Assembly: GCF_031020795.1 (NCBI RefSeq)
Contig: NZ_JAVHJP010000001.1
Location: 186,001-250,000, forward strand
Direction of reading: 5' to 3'
DNA length: 64,000 nt
DNA from: Hydrogenophaga pseudoflava
GTDB taxonomy: Bacteria; Pseudomonadota; Gammaproteobacteria; Burkholderiales; Burkholderiaceae_C
The notes under the pieces were generated by a model. It made no database searches. It was not told the DNA's origin and was given only the letters and a program-made list of their open reading frames with translations. Shown here piece after piece: positions 36,059 to 45,228 of the stretch. The number at the start of each line of letters is the position of its first letter. The stretch's first letter is position 1. The translations under genes and the position numbers were made by a program.

Positions 36059-36107
36059 GAAGGTCTCCTTGGTTCTTGGGGCAAACAGCAGGATCAATGT
36101 ACCGATC

Positions 36108-36144
36108 AGAAAAAAGGCCTGCAATGCGCTGCAGGCCTTTTCTG
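36108..36144 (-). terminator. Bidirectional terminator after dctM
   Basis: A perfect 11-bp stem, AAAGGCCTGCA-ATGCGC-TGCAGGCCTTT (36113-36140), is flanked by A/T runs on both sides. On the minus strand it lies 20 bases after the dctM stop and is followed by TTTTTTCT. It separates the TRAP operon from the Bug operon. Confidence 0.88.
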
Positions 36145-36160
36145 TTATTCGCGAACGCTA

Positions 36161-37486
36161 TCAGGTGCCCACGTACTGCACCAGCCAGAGCGAGATCGAC
36201 GGAAACAGCAGCAACAGCGTGGTGCGGAAGACGTCACTGATCAGGAAGGGCATCACGCCCTTGTAGCTCTCGCTGATCGGCACGTCCTTGGCCATGCCGT
36301 TGACGACGTACACGTTCAGCCCCACCGGCGGTGCCAGCAGGCCGAAGCCCACGGTCATCAGCACCATGATGCCGAACCAGATGGCGGTCATTTCCTGGCT
36401 CATGCCGAAATCCATCGCCATGATCATGGGGAAGAAGATCGGAATGGTCAGCAGGATCATGGACAGCTCGTCCATCACCGCGCCCAGGATCACGTAGAAC
36501 AGCAGGATCGCGGTCACGACCATGATGGGCGACAGGCCCCAGCCGTTGACCACCTCGGCCAGCATCGCCGGCACCTGGGTCAGCGCCAGCGCGGAGTTCA
36601 TCAGGTCGGCGCCGATGAAGATCATGAAGATCATGGCGCTGGCCTCGGCGGTGGCAAAGAAGCAGTGCTTGACCTTGGCCCAGGTGAGCTCGCGCTTGAG
36701 CAGTGCCGCCACGAAGGTGGCCGCCGCGCCCACGCCCGCGCCTTCGGTGGGCGTGAACAGGCCGCCGTAGATGCCGCCGAAGACGATCAGGAACACCACC
36801 GCGATCGGCGCCACGCCCAGCACCAGCTTGCCGGTCAGCTTGGGCTGCCCATCGTCGTCGTGCTCGGGTGCCTGGCCAGGCACGACGCGCACGTAGATGG
36901 CGATCGCGATGATGTAGCCGGTCATCGCGATGATGCCGGGGATCATGGCCGCGGCGAACAGCTTGGCGATGTTCTGCTCGGTCAGGATGGCGTAGATCAC
37001 CAGCGGCACCGACGGCGGAATCAGGATGCCCAGCGTGCCACCCGCGGCCAGCGTACCGGTCGCCAGACGGCCGGAATAGCCGTGGCGCTTCATCTCGGGC
37101 AAGGCCACCGAGGTGATGGTGGCGGCGGTGGCGATGGACGAGCCGCAGATCGCGCCGAACGCGGCGCTGGCCATCACGGCGGCCATGGCGAGGCCACCGC
37201 GGAAGCGGCCCATCAGCGCCGCAGCCAGCTCGAACAGCGATTTGGAGATGCCGCCCTGGGTGGCGAAGTTGCCCATCAGGATGAACAGCGGGATCACCGA
37301 CAGGTCGTAGCTCGCGAAGCGGGCGAAGGCCATGCCGTTGACGTTGTTGGAGAACGGCAGCCAGCCCACCTGGCTGAGGTAGCCGAACACGCCGGCGGTG
37401 AACATCGAAACGGCGATCGGCACCCGCAGGGCCATCAGGACCAGCATCACGCCAAAAATGGCGCCGGCCATGGACAGGGAACTCAT
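36161..37486 (-). CDS. dctM: TRAP transporter large membrane subunit (DctM)
   Basis: A 441-aa polytopic protein, about 12 membrane segments, the sodium-coupled transport subunit of a TRAP transporter. Family marks are PLFILMGNFATQGGISKSLF near residue 70, the glycine-rich substrate loop ASAAFGAICGSSIATAATI near 118, and LPEMKRHGYSGRLATGTLA. The ATG at 37486 overlaps the dctQ stop by 4 bases. It is the last gene of dctPQM. Confidence 0.92.
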   Translation of the reverse strand: MSSLSMAGAIFGVMLVLMALRVPIAVSMFTAGVFGYLSQVGWLPFSNNVNGMAFARFASYDLSVIPLFILMGNFATQGGISKSLFELAAALMGRFRGGLAMAAVMASAAFGAICGSSIATAATITSVALPEMKRHGYSGRLATGTLAAGGTLGILIPPSVPLVIYAILTEQNIAKLFAAAMIPGIIAMTGYIIAIAIYVRVVPGQAPEHDDDGQPKLTGKLVLGVAPIAVVFLIVFGGIYGGLFTPTEGAGVGAAATFVAALLKRELTWAKVKHCFFATAEASAMIFMIFIGADLMNSALALTQVPAMLAEVVNGWGLSPIMVVTAILLFYVILGAVMDELSMILLTIPIFFPMIMAMDFGMSQEMTAIWFGIMVLMTVGFGLLAPPVGLNVYVVNGMAKDVPISESYKGVMPFLISDVFRTTLLLLFPSISLWLVQYVGT

Positions 37487-37959
37487 TGTTCTTGCTCCTC
37501 GAAGTTGCCGATGAAGGCCTGGTACAAGGCAATGAGACCGGTCAGGCACAGGGGCGGCACCATGGCCGCATAGACGATCCACTCGGGGAATCCGAGCATC
37601 ATGGTGGTGGTCTGGGAGCTGTAGGAACTCATGCCACCGATGGCGGTGCGCCAGGCCAGCAGCAGCATCATGCTGGCCATGACCAGCGCGCCGAAGCGGT
37701 CCAGCCGGGCGTTGATCCGCTCGGGCACCTTGGCGGTGAAGAAGTCCACGATGATGTTGCCGCGGCGCAGCTGGGCCCACGGCAGGAACAGCGCCACCGC
37801 AGCGCCGGCCGTGACGGCCGTGAGCTCATAGTCACCGAGCAGCGTGACACCGATGGTGTTGCGACCCAGCAGGCTGGCACAGGTGACCAGTGTGATGGCG
37901 GTCATCAACAGACCCGCCAGGATGGCGCAGTACCGCGCCAGGGCAGAGAGCAGTTTCAA
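37483..37959 (-). CDS. dctQ: TRAP transporter small membrane subunit (DctQ)
   Basis: A 158-aa protein with four membrane segments and the family core LPWAQLRRGNIIVDFFT near residue 60. It pairs with DctM. It starts 206 bases after the dctP stop. That gap holds a 30-base inverted repeat, so dctQM may have its own promoter as well as readthrough from dctP. Confidence 0.9.
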   Translation of the reverse strand: MKLLSALARYCAILAGLLMTAITLVTCASLLGRNTIGVTLLGDYELTAVTAGAAVALFLPWAQLRRGNIIVDFFTAKVPERINARLDRFGALVMASMMLLLAWRTAIGGMSSYSSQTTTMMLGFPEWIVYAAMVPPLCLTGLIALYQAFIGNFEEQEQ

Positions 37960-38111
37960 TCGATCACCTTGAAGAAGAGGGGTTCGAAGAAGTCCTGACG
38001 GTGCAGGACGGAGGGCGCGGACCGGGGCCGCTGGCGGAAGGATTATCGCGTCCGGGTTCCGGCGTCATCTCGAAGAAGGCCGGCCGGACCAGGGCGCGAC
38101 ACTATAGCCTG

Positions 38112-38141
38112 AAGTTATGCATTGTTAAATGCATTCAACTT
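38112..38141. promoter_or_regulatory. Imperfect operator-like palindrome before dctQM
   Basis: The arms are AAGTT-ATGCATT and AATGCAT-(TC)-AACTT around GTTA. This AT-rich dyad stands out in GC-rich sequence, lies about 155 bases before the dctQ start and 25 bases after the dctP stop, and may bind a regulator of the membrane-subunit genes. Confidence 0.5.
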
Positions 38142-38165
38142 ATCGAAATCCCTGAGCCGTGTCGC

Positions 38166-39203
38166 TCACTTGGCGTGCTTGGCGATGAGCGCACGGGCCT
38201 CGGACGCCAGCCTGGCGCCGTCGATGCCCTTGCCTTTCATCTCGGTGACCCAGTCGGACTCGACCGTGCCGGCGGTGCGCTTCCAGCGCTGCACCTCGGC
38301 GAGTTCCAGCTCGGTGATTTTGTTGCCCGCCTTGACGGCGATGTCGCGGCCGATCTTGTCGCCCTCCTCCATCGCGCGACCGAACAGCGCAGCGGTTTCG
38401 ACGCCGGAGTTGTTGTCGATCACCTTCTTCAGGTCGGCCGGCAAGTTGTCGTAGGCGGCGCGGTTCATCGAGAAGGCGAAGGTCTGGGTGTACAGGCCTT
38501 CCTTGCCGGCGAAGGTGGTGTGGTTCTTCACCAGCTCGGCGATCTTGACCGAGGGTGTGACCTCCCATGGGATCGTGGTGCCATCGATCACGCCCTTGGT
38601 CAGCGCATCGGTGACGGCCGGCACTGGCATGCCGACCGGGGTGGCGCCCAGCTTGACCAGCATGTTGTTGATGATGCGCGAGCCGCCGCGCACCTTCATG
38701 CCGCGCAGGCTCTCCAGGCCGGTCACCGGCTGCTTGGTGTGGAACAGGCCGGGGCCATGGGTGTGGGCGGCCAGCAGCTTGACAGTCTTGAACTCGTCGG
38801 CGGCGTTCTTTTCCACGTACTCATGGAAGGCCCGCGAGCAGTTCTCGGGGCCTCCGCTGCACATGAACGGCAGCTCGAACACCTCGGACTTGTTGAAGCG
38901 GCCCGGGGTGTAGCCCAGCACCGTCCAGGTGATGTCGGCCACGCCGTCCTTGGCCTGGTCGAACAGCTGCTGGGGCGTGCCCCCCATCTGCATGGCGTGA
39001 AAGAGCTGGACCTTGATGCGGCCGCCCGATTCGGCTTCGACCTTCTTGGCCCAGGGAATGATGGCCTTGGCCGGGATTGCAGCCTGCTGAGGCAGGAACT
39101 GGTGCAGGCGCAGGGTCACGGTCTGGGCCTGGGCCAGCGTGGCCCCGGACAGCGCGGACAGGGCGGCCAATGCCACGAGGGCACGACGACGGAACGATTG
39201 CAT
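38166..39203 (-). CDS. dctP: TRAP transporter substrate-binding protein (DctP)
   Basis: A 345-aa periplasmic receptor. The signal peptide ends SGATLAQAQT, then the DctP body starts TVTLRLHQFLPQQ. Family marks are the LRGMKVRGGSRI segment with its substrate Arg near residue 175 and PAVTDALTKGVIDGTTIPWE. The ATG at 39203 follows GGAGACA. It heads dctPQM. Two close paralogues lie at 47274 and 50437 without membrane genes. The neighbours suggest aromatic or dicarboxylic acid uptake. Confidence 0.92.
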   Translation of the reverse strand: MQSFRRRALVALAALSALSGATLAQAQTVTLRLHQFLPQQAAIPAKAIIPWAKKVEAESGGRIKVQLFHAMQMGGTPQQLFDQAKDGVADITWTVLGYTPGRFNKSEVFELPFMCSGGPENCSRAFHEYVEKNAADEFKTVKLLAAHTHGPGLFHTKQPVTGLESLRGMKVRGGSRIINNMLVKLGATPVGMPVPAVTDALTKGVIDGTTIPWEVTPSVKIAELVKNHTTFAGKEGLYTQTFAFSMNRAAYDNLPADLKKVIDNNSGVETAALFGRAMEEGDKIGRDIAVKAGNKITELELAEVQRWKRTAGTVESDWVTEMKGKGIDGARLASEARALIAKHAK

Positions 39204-39346
39204 GCTTGTCTCCAGAGATCGGGTGGGAACGGTCCGGCGAGGGCGGGAGCAAGCCCGGGCGCGTCGAACCATTGAGCGCCCGGGACTGTGCGCGCTTTGC
39301 CACCTATTGAAAAGCGGCAAGTGCGACTTTCAGCTATGCCGGTTTG

Positions 39347-39359
39347 GTCTGTACCAGAC
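39347..39359. promoter_or_regulatory. Dyad GTCTG-TAC-CAGAC
   Basis: A 13-base perfect dyad embedded in TTTGGTCTGTACCAGACGG, in the 219-base gap before the TRAP dctP gene. TGGT-N4-ACCA overlaps it and resembles FadR-type GntR half-sites (usually N3). It is a possible operator for dctPQM; no other structure is seen in this gap. Confidence 0.4.
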
Positions 39360-39422
39360 GGTTAATTTATCGGACCATCACCACCGCCGGGGGGCGGTCC
39401 ACGGCGCGATGAGCGCGTCCCC

Positions 39423-40196
39423 TCACGGGTGCCAGGTCGCCGCCGGGCCCCCGGCCGGCGACGGCCGCCGCGTGCCCGCGATCGCGTACGACAACTCGTT
39501 GGCCGCGCTCATCACCGTCTGCGCCAGCTCCATCAGGCGCGCCTCCGGCAGGCGCGCCGTCGGCCCCGAGATGCAGACCGAGCCCAGCAGTCGCCAATGA
39601 AGCCCGAACACCGGCGCGGACACGCTGGAGACCTCGGGCTCGCGCTCGCCCAGCGAGAGGTGAAAGCCCCTGCGGCGGATCGACTCGTAGGGCTCGCCCG
39701 GCTCGCCGGAGAACGCCAAGATGACGCGCCCCGGGGCGCCCAGGTTCAGCGGCAGGCCGACGCCCACGCGCACGTGGTGGCGGATGGTCTGCGGCCCATC
39801 CACCCGCGCCAGGCACTGGCGCTGCTGGCCCTCGCGCACATAGAACGAAGCACTCTCGCCGCTCTGCACCGTCAGCGCGCGCAGCACCGGTTCCACCACC
39901 TCGTGCACGTCGAACACGGCCTGGTAACACGCCCCCAGCCAGCCCGCCGCACGCCCCAGGCGCCAGCTGCCGTCCTCCTTCTGCACCAGGTAACTCTCGG
40001 CCGCCAGCGTGCGCGCCAGGCGCAGCGTGGTGGTCTTGTGCATGCCGGTGCGCCGGCTCATCTCGGCCAGCGTGAGCTGGGGGTCGTCCATGCCGAAGCA
40101 CTCCAGCAGGCGCAACGCACGGGTCACGGCGGTCACGCTGCCGGTGCTGGTGTCGCTGTCCGGGGCGTCGTCGGAAGGCTTTTTTGCGGGTTTCAT
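39423..40196 (-). CDS. IclR-family transcriptional regulator
   Basis: A 257-aa IclR-type regulator. The N-terminal winged helix (residues about 20-80; LTLAEMSRRTGMHKTTTLRL) is followed by a GAF-like effector domain (about 100-245; LGAPGRVILAFSG). The ATG at 40196 is chosen over the long upstream extension because the protein then starts with a short Lys/Asp-rich tail before the helix-turn-helix. It is divergent from the Bug-RraA-dehydrogenase-cyclase operon, with GTTTC/GAAAC elements in the 124-base gap. Confidence 0.9.
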   Translation of the reverse strand: MKPAKKPSDDAPDSDTSTGSVTAVTRALRLLECFGMDDPQLTLAEMSRRTGMHKTTTLRLARTLAAESYLVQKEDGSWRLGRAAGWLGACYQAVFDVHEVVEPVLRALTVQSGESASFYVREGQQRQCLARVDGPQTIRHHVRVGVGLPLNLGAPGRVILAFSGEPGEPYESIRRRGFHLSLGEREPEVSSVSAPVFGLHWRLLGSVCISGPTARLPEARLMELAQTVMSAANELSYAIAGTRRPSPAGGPAATWHP

Positions 40197-40208
40197 GGTT
40201 TGGTCGTT

Positions 40209-40245
40209 GTTTCGACTATTGAAACACCATTGTATTGAACGAAAC
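40209..40245. promoter_or_regulatory. IclR-type operator candidate
   Basis: GTTTC-GACTATT-GAAAC (40209-40225) is a perfect 5-bp dyad with a 7-base spacer. A further GAAAC half-site, within ATTGAACGAAAC, ends at 40245. They lie between the IclR gene and the operon at 40321, an ideal place for divergent control. Confidence 0.55.
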
Positions 40246-40320
40246 GCCGCCGTACAGTCCGCGCCAGCCGCCGGAACCCTCACCGCGGCCCTTCCATCCA
40301 CCGATTGCCGGAGACAAGAC

Positions 40321-41292
40321 ATGAACCTTTCCCGCCGCCACGCCCTCGCCGCCGCCAGCCTGCTGCTGGCCACCGGTGCCGCCTTCGCACAGGCCTACCC
40401 CACCAAGCCCATCAAGGTCATCGTGCCCTTCCCGGCCGGTGGCGGCACCGACCTGATCGCCCGCGAAGTGACCACCAAGATCCAGACCACCAAGGGCTGG
40501 AACATCGTGGTCGAGAACCGCCCGGGCACCGGCGGCAACATCGGCATCGACGTGGTGGCCAAGTCGCCGGCCGACGGCTACACCATCGCGCTGGGCCAGA
40601 CCAGCAACCTGTCGATCAACCCGACGCTCTACACCAAGATGCCGTACGACTCGGTCAAGGACCTGACCCCCATCGGTCTGGTGGCCAGCGCGCCGCTGGT
40701 GATGGTGGTGGGCGAGACCTCGCCTTTCAAGACCCTGGCCGAGGTGGTGGCCGCGTCCAAGGCCAAGCCTGGCTCGCTGAACATGGCCTTCTCGGGCAAC
40801 GGCACGGTGGCGCACCTGGCCAGCGTGCTGTTCCAGAAGTCGGCCGGCGTCGACTTCACCCACGTGCCCTACAAGGGCGCGGCCCAGGCGGCCACCGACG
40901 TGGTCAGCGGCCGTGTGGAGCTGTACCTGTCTTCGGTGCCGACCCTGATCGGCCAGATCAAGACCGGCAAGATGCGCCCGATCGCGGTGACCTCGCTCAA
41001 GCGCGTGGACGACCTGCCCCAGGTGCCCACCATCGCCGAGTCGGGCGTGAAGGACTTCGAGGCCGTCACCTGGTTCGGCTTCGTCGCCCCCGCCGGCACA
41101 CCCAAGGACATCGTCGCCGTGCTCAACACCGAGATCAACAAGGCGCTGCAGTCGCCCGACGTGAAGAAGAAGCTGAGCGACCAGGGCGCCGACGTGCTCG
41201 GCGGCACGCCCGAAGCCTTCGGCAGCCTGATCAAGAGCGACCTCGCACGCTGGGCGCCCATCGTCAAGGCCTCGGGCGCAACGCTCGACTGA
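40321..41292 (+). CDS. Bug-family (TctC) periplasmic solute receptor, IclR cluster
   Basis: A 323-aa exported receptor. The signal peptide ends TGAAFAQAYPTKPIK; Bug blocks IKVIVPFPAGGGTDLIAREV and VENRPGTGGNIGIDVVAKS follow. The ATG at 40321 follows GGAGACAAG. It is the first gene after the IclR operator and feeds the RraA-dehydrogenase-cyclase genes downstream, which lie beyond a hairpin-rich gap. Confidence 0.9.
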   Translation: MNLSRRHALAAASLLLATGAAFAQAYPTKPIKVIVPFPAGGGTDLIAREVTTKIQTTKGWNIVVENRPGTGGNIGIDVVAKSPADGYTIALGQTSNLSINPTLYTKMPYDSVKDLTPIGLVASAPLVMVVGETSPFKTLAEVVAASKAKPGSLNMAFSGNGTVAHLASVLFQKSAGVDFTHVPYKGAAQAATDVVSGRVELYLSSVPTLIGQIKTGKMRPIAVTSLKRVDDLPQVPTIAESGVKDFEAVTWFGFVAPAGTPKDIVAVLNTEINKALQSPDVKKKLSDQGADVLGGTPEAFGSLIKSDLARWAPIVKASGATLD

Positions 41293-41318
41293 CACCCCCT
41301 GCGCCGCTGACGCGTCTT

Positions 41319-41381
41319 CCCCCTCTCTGGCGCGCCTGCGGCGCTGGGAGGGGGACACACCCTGCGGCCCGGCAGAGCCGG
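41319..41381 (+). repeat. Hairpin-rich REP-like intergenic sequence
   Basis: In the 195-base gap between the Bug gene and the RraA gene, CCCCCTC (41319-41325) pairs with GAGGGGG (41348-41354). A second hairpin, CCGGC-AGA-GCCGG, lies at 41369-41381. The text differs from the three-copy repeat elsewhere. It may limit transcription between the receptor and the enzyme genes. Confidence 0.6.
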
Positions 41382-41487
41382 TTCCGCGGGTGCCCTGGAC
41401 TCAGGCACTTCGCACCGGAGGCGGTGGTTGTGCCTCCCTCCGGCGAAAACCAGTTTCCTTTCTCTTTCTTTAACTGAGAGCCCCACC

Positions 41488-42171
41488 ATGTCCCAGCCCG
41501 ACATCGTCAAAGACTTCCCGCGCGTCGCGCCCGACCTGGTGGCGCAGGCCGCCCGGTTCCAGCCGGCCATCTTCTCCGACATCAACGGCCGCCGCGGCGC
41601 GCTGCACGGCCGCATCCAGGCCCTGCGCCCGCGCATGAAGGTGGCCGGCCCGGCCTTCACCGTCGAGGTGCGCCCGGGCGACAACCTCATGATCCACGCC
41701 GCCATGGCGCTGGCCAAACCCGGCGACGTGCTGGTGATCGACGGCAAGGGCGACCAGACCTCGGCCCTGATGGGCACCATCATGATGACCGCCTGCCGCC
41801 AGCTCGGCCTGGCCGGCGTGGTGATGGACGGCGCGGTGCGCGACAGCCTGGAGATCGACGAGATGGACTTCCCGGTCTTCTCGGTCGGCACCAACCCCAA
41901 CGGTCCGACCAAACAGGTCGGCGGCCGCATCGGTCACCCGGTCAGCGTGGGCGGCGTGACGGTGCACCCCGGTGACTTCGTCATCGGCGACGGCGACGGC
42001 GTGGTGGTGATCGAGCGCGAGGCGCTGGCCGGCCTGCTGCCGCTGGCCGAGCACAAGGTGCAGGCGGAGGCCAAGCGCATCGCCCAGATCAAGGAAGGCA
42101 ACACCTCGGCGTCGTGGCTGACCTCGTCGCTGGTCGCGGCCGGTGTGCTCAAGCAAGGAGAGACGCTGTGA
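41488..42171 (+). CDS. RraA-family aldolase-like protein
   Basis: A 227-aa protein with the RraA/HMG-aldolase fold, which splits or decarboxylates 4-hydroxy-2-oxo acids. The loop GTIMMTACRQLGLAGVV is followed by MDGAVRDSLEIDEMDFPVFS, which keeps the Arg-Asp pair and the Glu two residues after the intervening pair (RDxxE). It is a distant paralogue of pmdF. Its stop overlaps the dehydrogenase GTG by 4 bases. Likely action is on a keto acid made by the neighbouring 2-hydroxyacid dehydrogenase; the substrate is unknown. Confidence 0.85.
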   Translation: MSQPDIVKDFPRVAPDLVAQAARFQPAIFSDINGRRGALHGRIQALRPRMKVAGPAFTVEVRPGDNLMIHAAMALAKPGDVLVIDGKGDQTSALMGTIMMTACRQLGLAGVVMDGAVRDSLEIDEMDFPVFSVGTNPNGPTKQVGGRIGHPVSVGGVTVHPGDFVIGDGDGVVVIEREALAGLLPLAEHKVQAEAKRIAQIKEGNTSASWLTSSLVAAGVLKQGETL

Positions 42172-43103
42172 GCGGCAAACCCGTCATCCTCATCACCGCC
42201 GCCGACCTGGCGCCGCAGGCCCTGGCCCTGCTCGCAGACCATGACCTGGTCTTTGCCGGCAAGACGCCGACGCAAGCCGATGTGGTGGCGCTGGCGCGCC
42301 AGCACAACCCGGTCGGCATCATCGTGCGCTACAGCGGCGTGAACGCAGAGGTCATGGACGCGGCGCCCGCGCTGCGCGTGATCTCCAAGCACGGCAGCGG
42401 CACCGACACCATCGACAAGGCGGCCGCCGCCGAGCGCGGCATCGCCGTCACGGCCGCCGTGGGCGCCAACGCCGCCGCCGTGGCCGAACAGGCCCTGGCC
42501 CTGCTGCTGGCCTGCGCCAAGTCCGTGGTGCAGCTGAACCAGCGCATGCACGAGGGCCACTGGGACAAGGCCACGCACAAGAGCCTGGAACTGGGCGGCC
42601 GCACGGTCGGCCTGGTCGGTCTGGGCGCCATCGGCCTGCGCTTTGCGAAGATGGCCGACGCCATGGGCATGCGCGTGATCGGCTTCGATCCGTTCGCCAA
42701 GAACCTGCCGGCCTACGTGACGGCGGTGGACCTGGAAACGATCTGGAAAGAATCGGACGCGATCTCGCTGCACTGCCCGCTCACGCCCGAGAACAAGGGC
42801 CTGCTGAACGCGCAGACCCTGGCGCGCTGCAAGCCGGGCGTGATCGTGGTGAACACCGCGCGCGGCGGCCTGATCGACGAGCCGGCGCTGCTGGCCGCGG
42901 TGCAGTCGGGCCAGGTGCGCATGGCGGGTCTGGACAGCTTCGCGATCGAACCCATGACCGTGCCGCACATCTTCCACGGCCAGCCCGGCTTCATCCTCAG
43001 CCCGCACATCGGCGGCGTCACCAGCGACGCCTATGTGAACATGGGTGTGGCCGCCGCGCAGAACACGCTCGCGGTGCTGCAGCAGACCGCCGCCACGGCC
43101 TGA
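42168..43103 (+). CDS. D-2-hydroxyacid dehydrogenase
   Basis: A 311-aa NAD-dependent enzyme of the D-isomer-specific family. The cofactor motif is GLVGLGAIGLRF near residue 146; the catalytic Arg lies in NTARGGLIDE, the Glu in GLDSFAIEPM and the His in SPHIGGVTSDA. The GTG at 42168 overlaps the RraA stop (GTGA) behind AAGGAGA, so I take it over upstream starts. It should interconvert a 2-hydroxy acid and a 2-oxo acid, the latter a possible substrate of the RraA-like protein. Confidence 0.9.
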   Translation: MSGKPVILITAADLAPQALALLADHDLVFAGKTPTQADVVALARQHNPVGIIVRYSGVNAEVMDAAPALRVISKHGSGTDTIDKAAAAERGIAVTAAVGANAAAVAEQALALLLACAKSVVQLNQRMHEGHWDKATHKSLELGGRTVGLVGLGAIGLRFAKMADAMGMRVIGFDPFAKNLPAYVTAVDLETIWKESDAISLHCPLTPENKGLLNAQTLARCKPGVIVVNTARGGLIDEPALLAAVQSGQVRMAGLDSFAIEPMTVPHIFHGQPGFILSPHIGGVTSDAYVNMGVAAAQNTLAVLQQTAATA

Positions 43104-43106
43104 GCC

Positions 43107-44183
43107 ATGCCGCCCCGCTGGAAGCACGCGCCACCCGGTGGTCACTGGGGCGAATTCGGCCCCGATGACCAACGGGGCCGCATGAACCTGGTGGACACCA
43201 CCAAGGTGTTGCAGGGAGTGGCCGAGGTCAAGACCGGCCGGACTTTCTGCCTGTCACTGCCGCTGGACGTCCCCGGTGGTCAGCGCATGAACCCGCGCCG
43301 CATGCCACCGCGCCGCTACAGCGTGCTGCGCGACGGCAAAAGCGCCGGTCAGCAAGGCTTTTGCTGGTCGTACCAGAGCGAAGACCCGGACCTGACCGAC
43401 GTCGTCAACGACGATGTCGTGCTGATGAGCCTGCAGTACTCGACCCAGTGGGACAGCCTGTCGCACATGGGCAGCCACTTCGACGCAGACGGTGATGGCG
43501 TGGCCGAGGCCGTGTTCTACAACGGCTTTCGGGCGGGCGTCGACATCCGCCCCGGCACGGAAGACCCCGGTGCGGCCGAGCCCTGGGCCCGCTACCGGGA
43601 CCCGAAAGCCGATGTGCTGGACATCGCGGTGCTGGCCGAACATGGCGCACAAGGCCGGGGCGTGATGATCGACCTGGAGCACCACATCGGCCGCCAGCGG
43701 CAGGCCGTGGGCTACGACGCACTGATGCGCATCCTCGACGCGGACGGCGTGGCGGTCGAGCCCGGCGACATGGTCTGCATCCACACCGGCTTCGCCGACA
43801 CGCTGCTGGCCATGAACCGGAACCCGGACGTCGAGCACCTGCACGCCACCGGCAGCGGTCTGGACGGCCACGACGGCCGCTTGCTCAACTGGATCACCGA
43901 CACCCGGCTGGCCTGCCTGCTGGCCGACAACCCGGCGGTGGAACTGGTGGTGCCCAAGCTGGCCAGCGGCTCGCAACCCGGCACCCCGATGCGCCAGCCG
44001 CGCCTGCCGCTGCACGAACACTGCCTGTTCAAGAACGGCATCCACCTGGGCGAGCTCTGGTACCTGACCGAACTGGCGCACTGGCTGCGCCTGAACCAGC
44101 GCAACCGTTTCCTGCTGACCGCCCCACCGCTGCGCCTGCCCGGCGCGGTCGGATCACCCGCCACCCCGATCGCCACCGTTTGA
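43107..44183 (+). CDS. Cyclase-family metal hydrolase (PF04199 type)
   Basis: A 358-aa member of the kynurenine-formamidase-like 'cyclase' family. The metal-binding motif HxGTHxDxP appears as SLSHMGSHFDADGDG near residues 118-132, and a following VMIDLEHHIG segment fits the family core. The enzymes hydrolyse amides, lactones or imides. It begins 3 bases after the dehydrogenase stop, in the same operon, and is followed by two Bug receptors and an SMP-30 lactonase. It probably opens a ring or amide in the same unknown pathway. Confidence 0.82.
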   Translation: MPPRWKHAPPGGHWGEFGPDDQRGRMNLVDTTKVLQGVAEVKTGRTFCLSLPLDVPGGQRMNPRRMPPRRYSVLRDGKSAGQQGFCWSYQSEDPDLTDVVNDDVVLMSLQYSTQWDSLSHMGSHFDADGDGVAEAVFYNGFRAGVDIRPGTEDPGAAEPWARYRDPKADVLDIAVLAEHGAQGRGVMIDLEHHIGRQRQAVGYDALMRILDADGVAVEPGDMVCIHTGFADTLLAMNRNPDVEHLHATGSGLDGHDGRLLNWITDTRLACLLADNPAVELVVPKLASGSQPGTPMRQPRLPLHEHCLFKNGIHLGELWYLTELAHWLRLNQRNRFLLTAPPLRLPGAVGSPATPIATV

Positions 44184-44205
44184 ACCCAGAAAGACAGGAG
44201 ACAAG

Positions 44206-45198
44206 ATGATGAACAACCGCCACCTATCCCGCCGCCAATGGGTCGCCGCCGCGACCGCCGGCATGGCAACCCTCTGGATGAGCGCGCCAGCCTGGGCGCA
44301 ATCCTGGCCCGACCGCCCGATCAAGCTGGTCGTTCCCTATCCCGCCGGGGGTGCCGCCGACCAGACCGCCCGCCTGATCGCCGGCCCCCTGGGTGAGCGA
44401 CTGAAAACCACGGTGGTGGTGGACAACCGCCCCGGCGGCGGCGGCTCCATCGGCGCGGCAGCCGTTGCGAAGGCGGCGCCGGACGGCTACACATTGCTGC
44501 TCGATGCCACGGGCTTCACCGTCAACCCGGCCCTGCTGCCCAAGATGCCGTTTGATCCGGTCAAAGACCTGCAGCCCGTGTCGCTGGTCATGCAGGTGCC
44601 CATGCTGCTGGTGGTGCCGGCGGGTTCGCCGCACAAGACCGTGGCGGACCTGATACAGGCCGCACGCAGCCAGCCCGGCAAGCTGTCGTTCGCGTCAGCC
44701 GGCAACGGCAGCGCCCAACACCTGACGGGGGAACTGTTCAAGCAAGGACACAAGCTCTTCATCACCCACATCCCGTACCGGGGTGGCGCCCCCGCGCTCA
44801 GCGATCTGATGGGCGGACAGGTGGACATGATGTTCTCGGCCATGCCCGCATCACTGCCCCTGGTGCGCAGTGGCAAGCTGCGCGCTCTGGCGGTCACGGC
44901 GCCGCAGCGCGCCGAGCTGGTCGGGGCCATCCCGACCGTCGCCGAAACCGGTCTCAAAGGTTTCGCGGCCCAGGAGTGGAACGGCATCTGGGCGCCCACC
45001 GGGACACCACCCGACGTCATGGGGCGGCTGGAGACCGAACTGCGCGCGGTCATGGCCCTGCCCGAAGTCCGCCAGCGCCTTGCCGCCAACGGTGCCGTCG
45101 CGATGGGCACCCCCCGCGCCGACTTCGGCAAATTCGTCCAGACAGAAATGGCCCAGTGGGCCCGCGTGATCCAGCAAGCGGGCATCAAGCTGGACTGA
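44206..45198 (+). CDS. Bug-family (TctC) periplasmic solute receptor (tandem copy 1)
   Basis: A 330-aa exported receptor. Its start MMNNRHLSRRQWVAAATAG looks Tat-like (RRQW) and the peptide ends APAWAQSWPDRPIK. Bug blocks LVVPYPAGGAADQTARLI and VDNRPGGGGSIGAAAVAKA follow. It lies directly before a second Bug gene, with a 30-base gap, in the cyclase operon. Confidence 0.9.
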   Translation: MMNNRHLSRRQWVAAATAGMATLWMSAPAWAQSWPDRPIKLVVPYPAGGAADQTARLIAGPLGERLKTTVVVDNRPGGGGSIGAAAVAKAAPDGYTLLLDATGFTVNPALLPKMPFDPVKDLQPVSLVMQVPMLLVVPAGSPHKTVADLIQAARSQPGKLSFASAGNGSAQHLTGELFKQGHKLFITHIPYRGGAPALSDLMGGQVDMMFSAMPASLPLVRSGKLRALAVTAPQRAELVGAIPTVAETGLKGFAAQEWNGIWAPTGTPPDVMGRLETELRAVMALPEVRQRLAANGAVAMGTPRADFGKFVQTEMAQWARVIQQAGIKLD

Positions 45199-45228
45199 GC
45201 CCCCATATCAACAACACAGGAGACACAC

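Noticed and set aside
34190..37573. 1127-codon open frame on the plus strand across the Bug, 6PGDH-like and TRAP genes
   Set aside because: Its translation is low-complexity His/Arg/Gly/Gln-rich antisense sequence; the minus-strand genes have clear motifs, starts and ribosome-binding sites.
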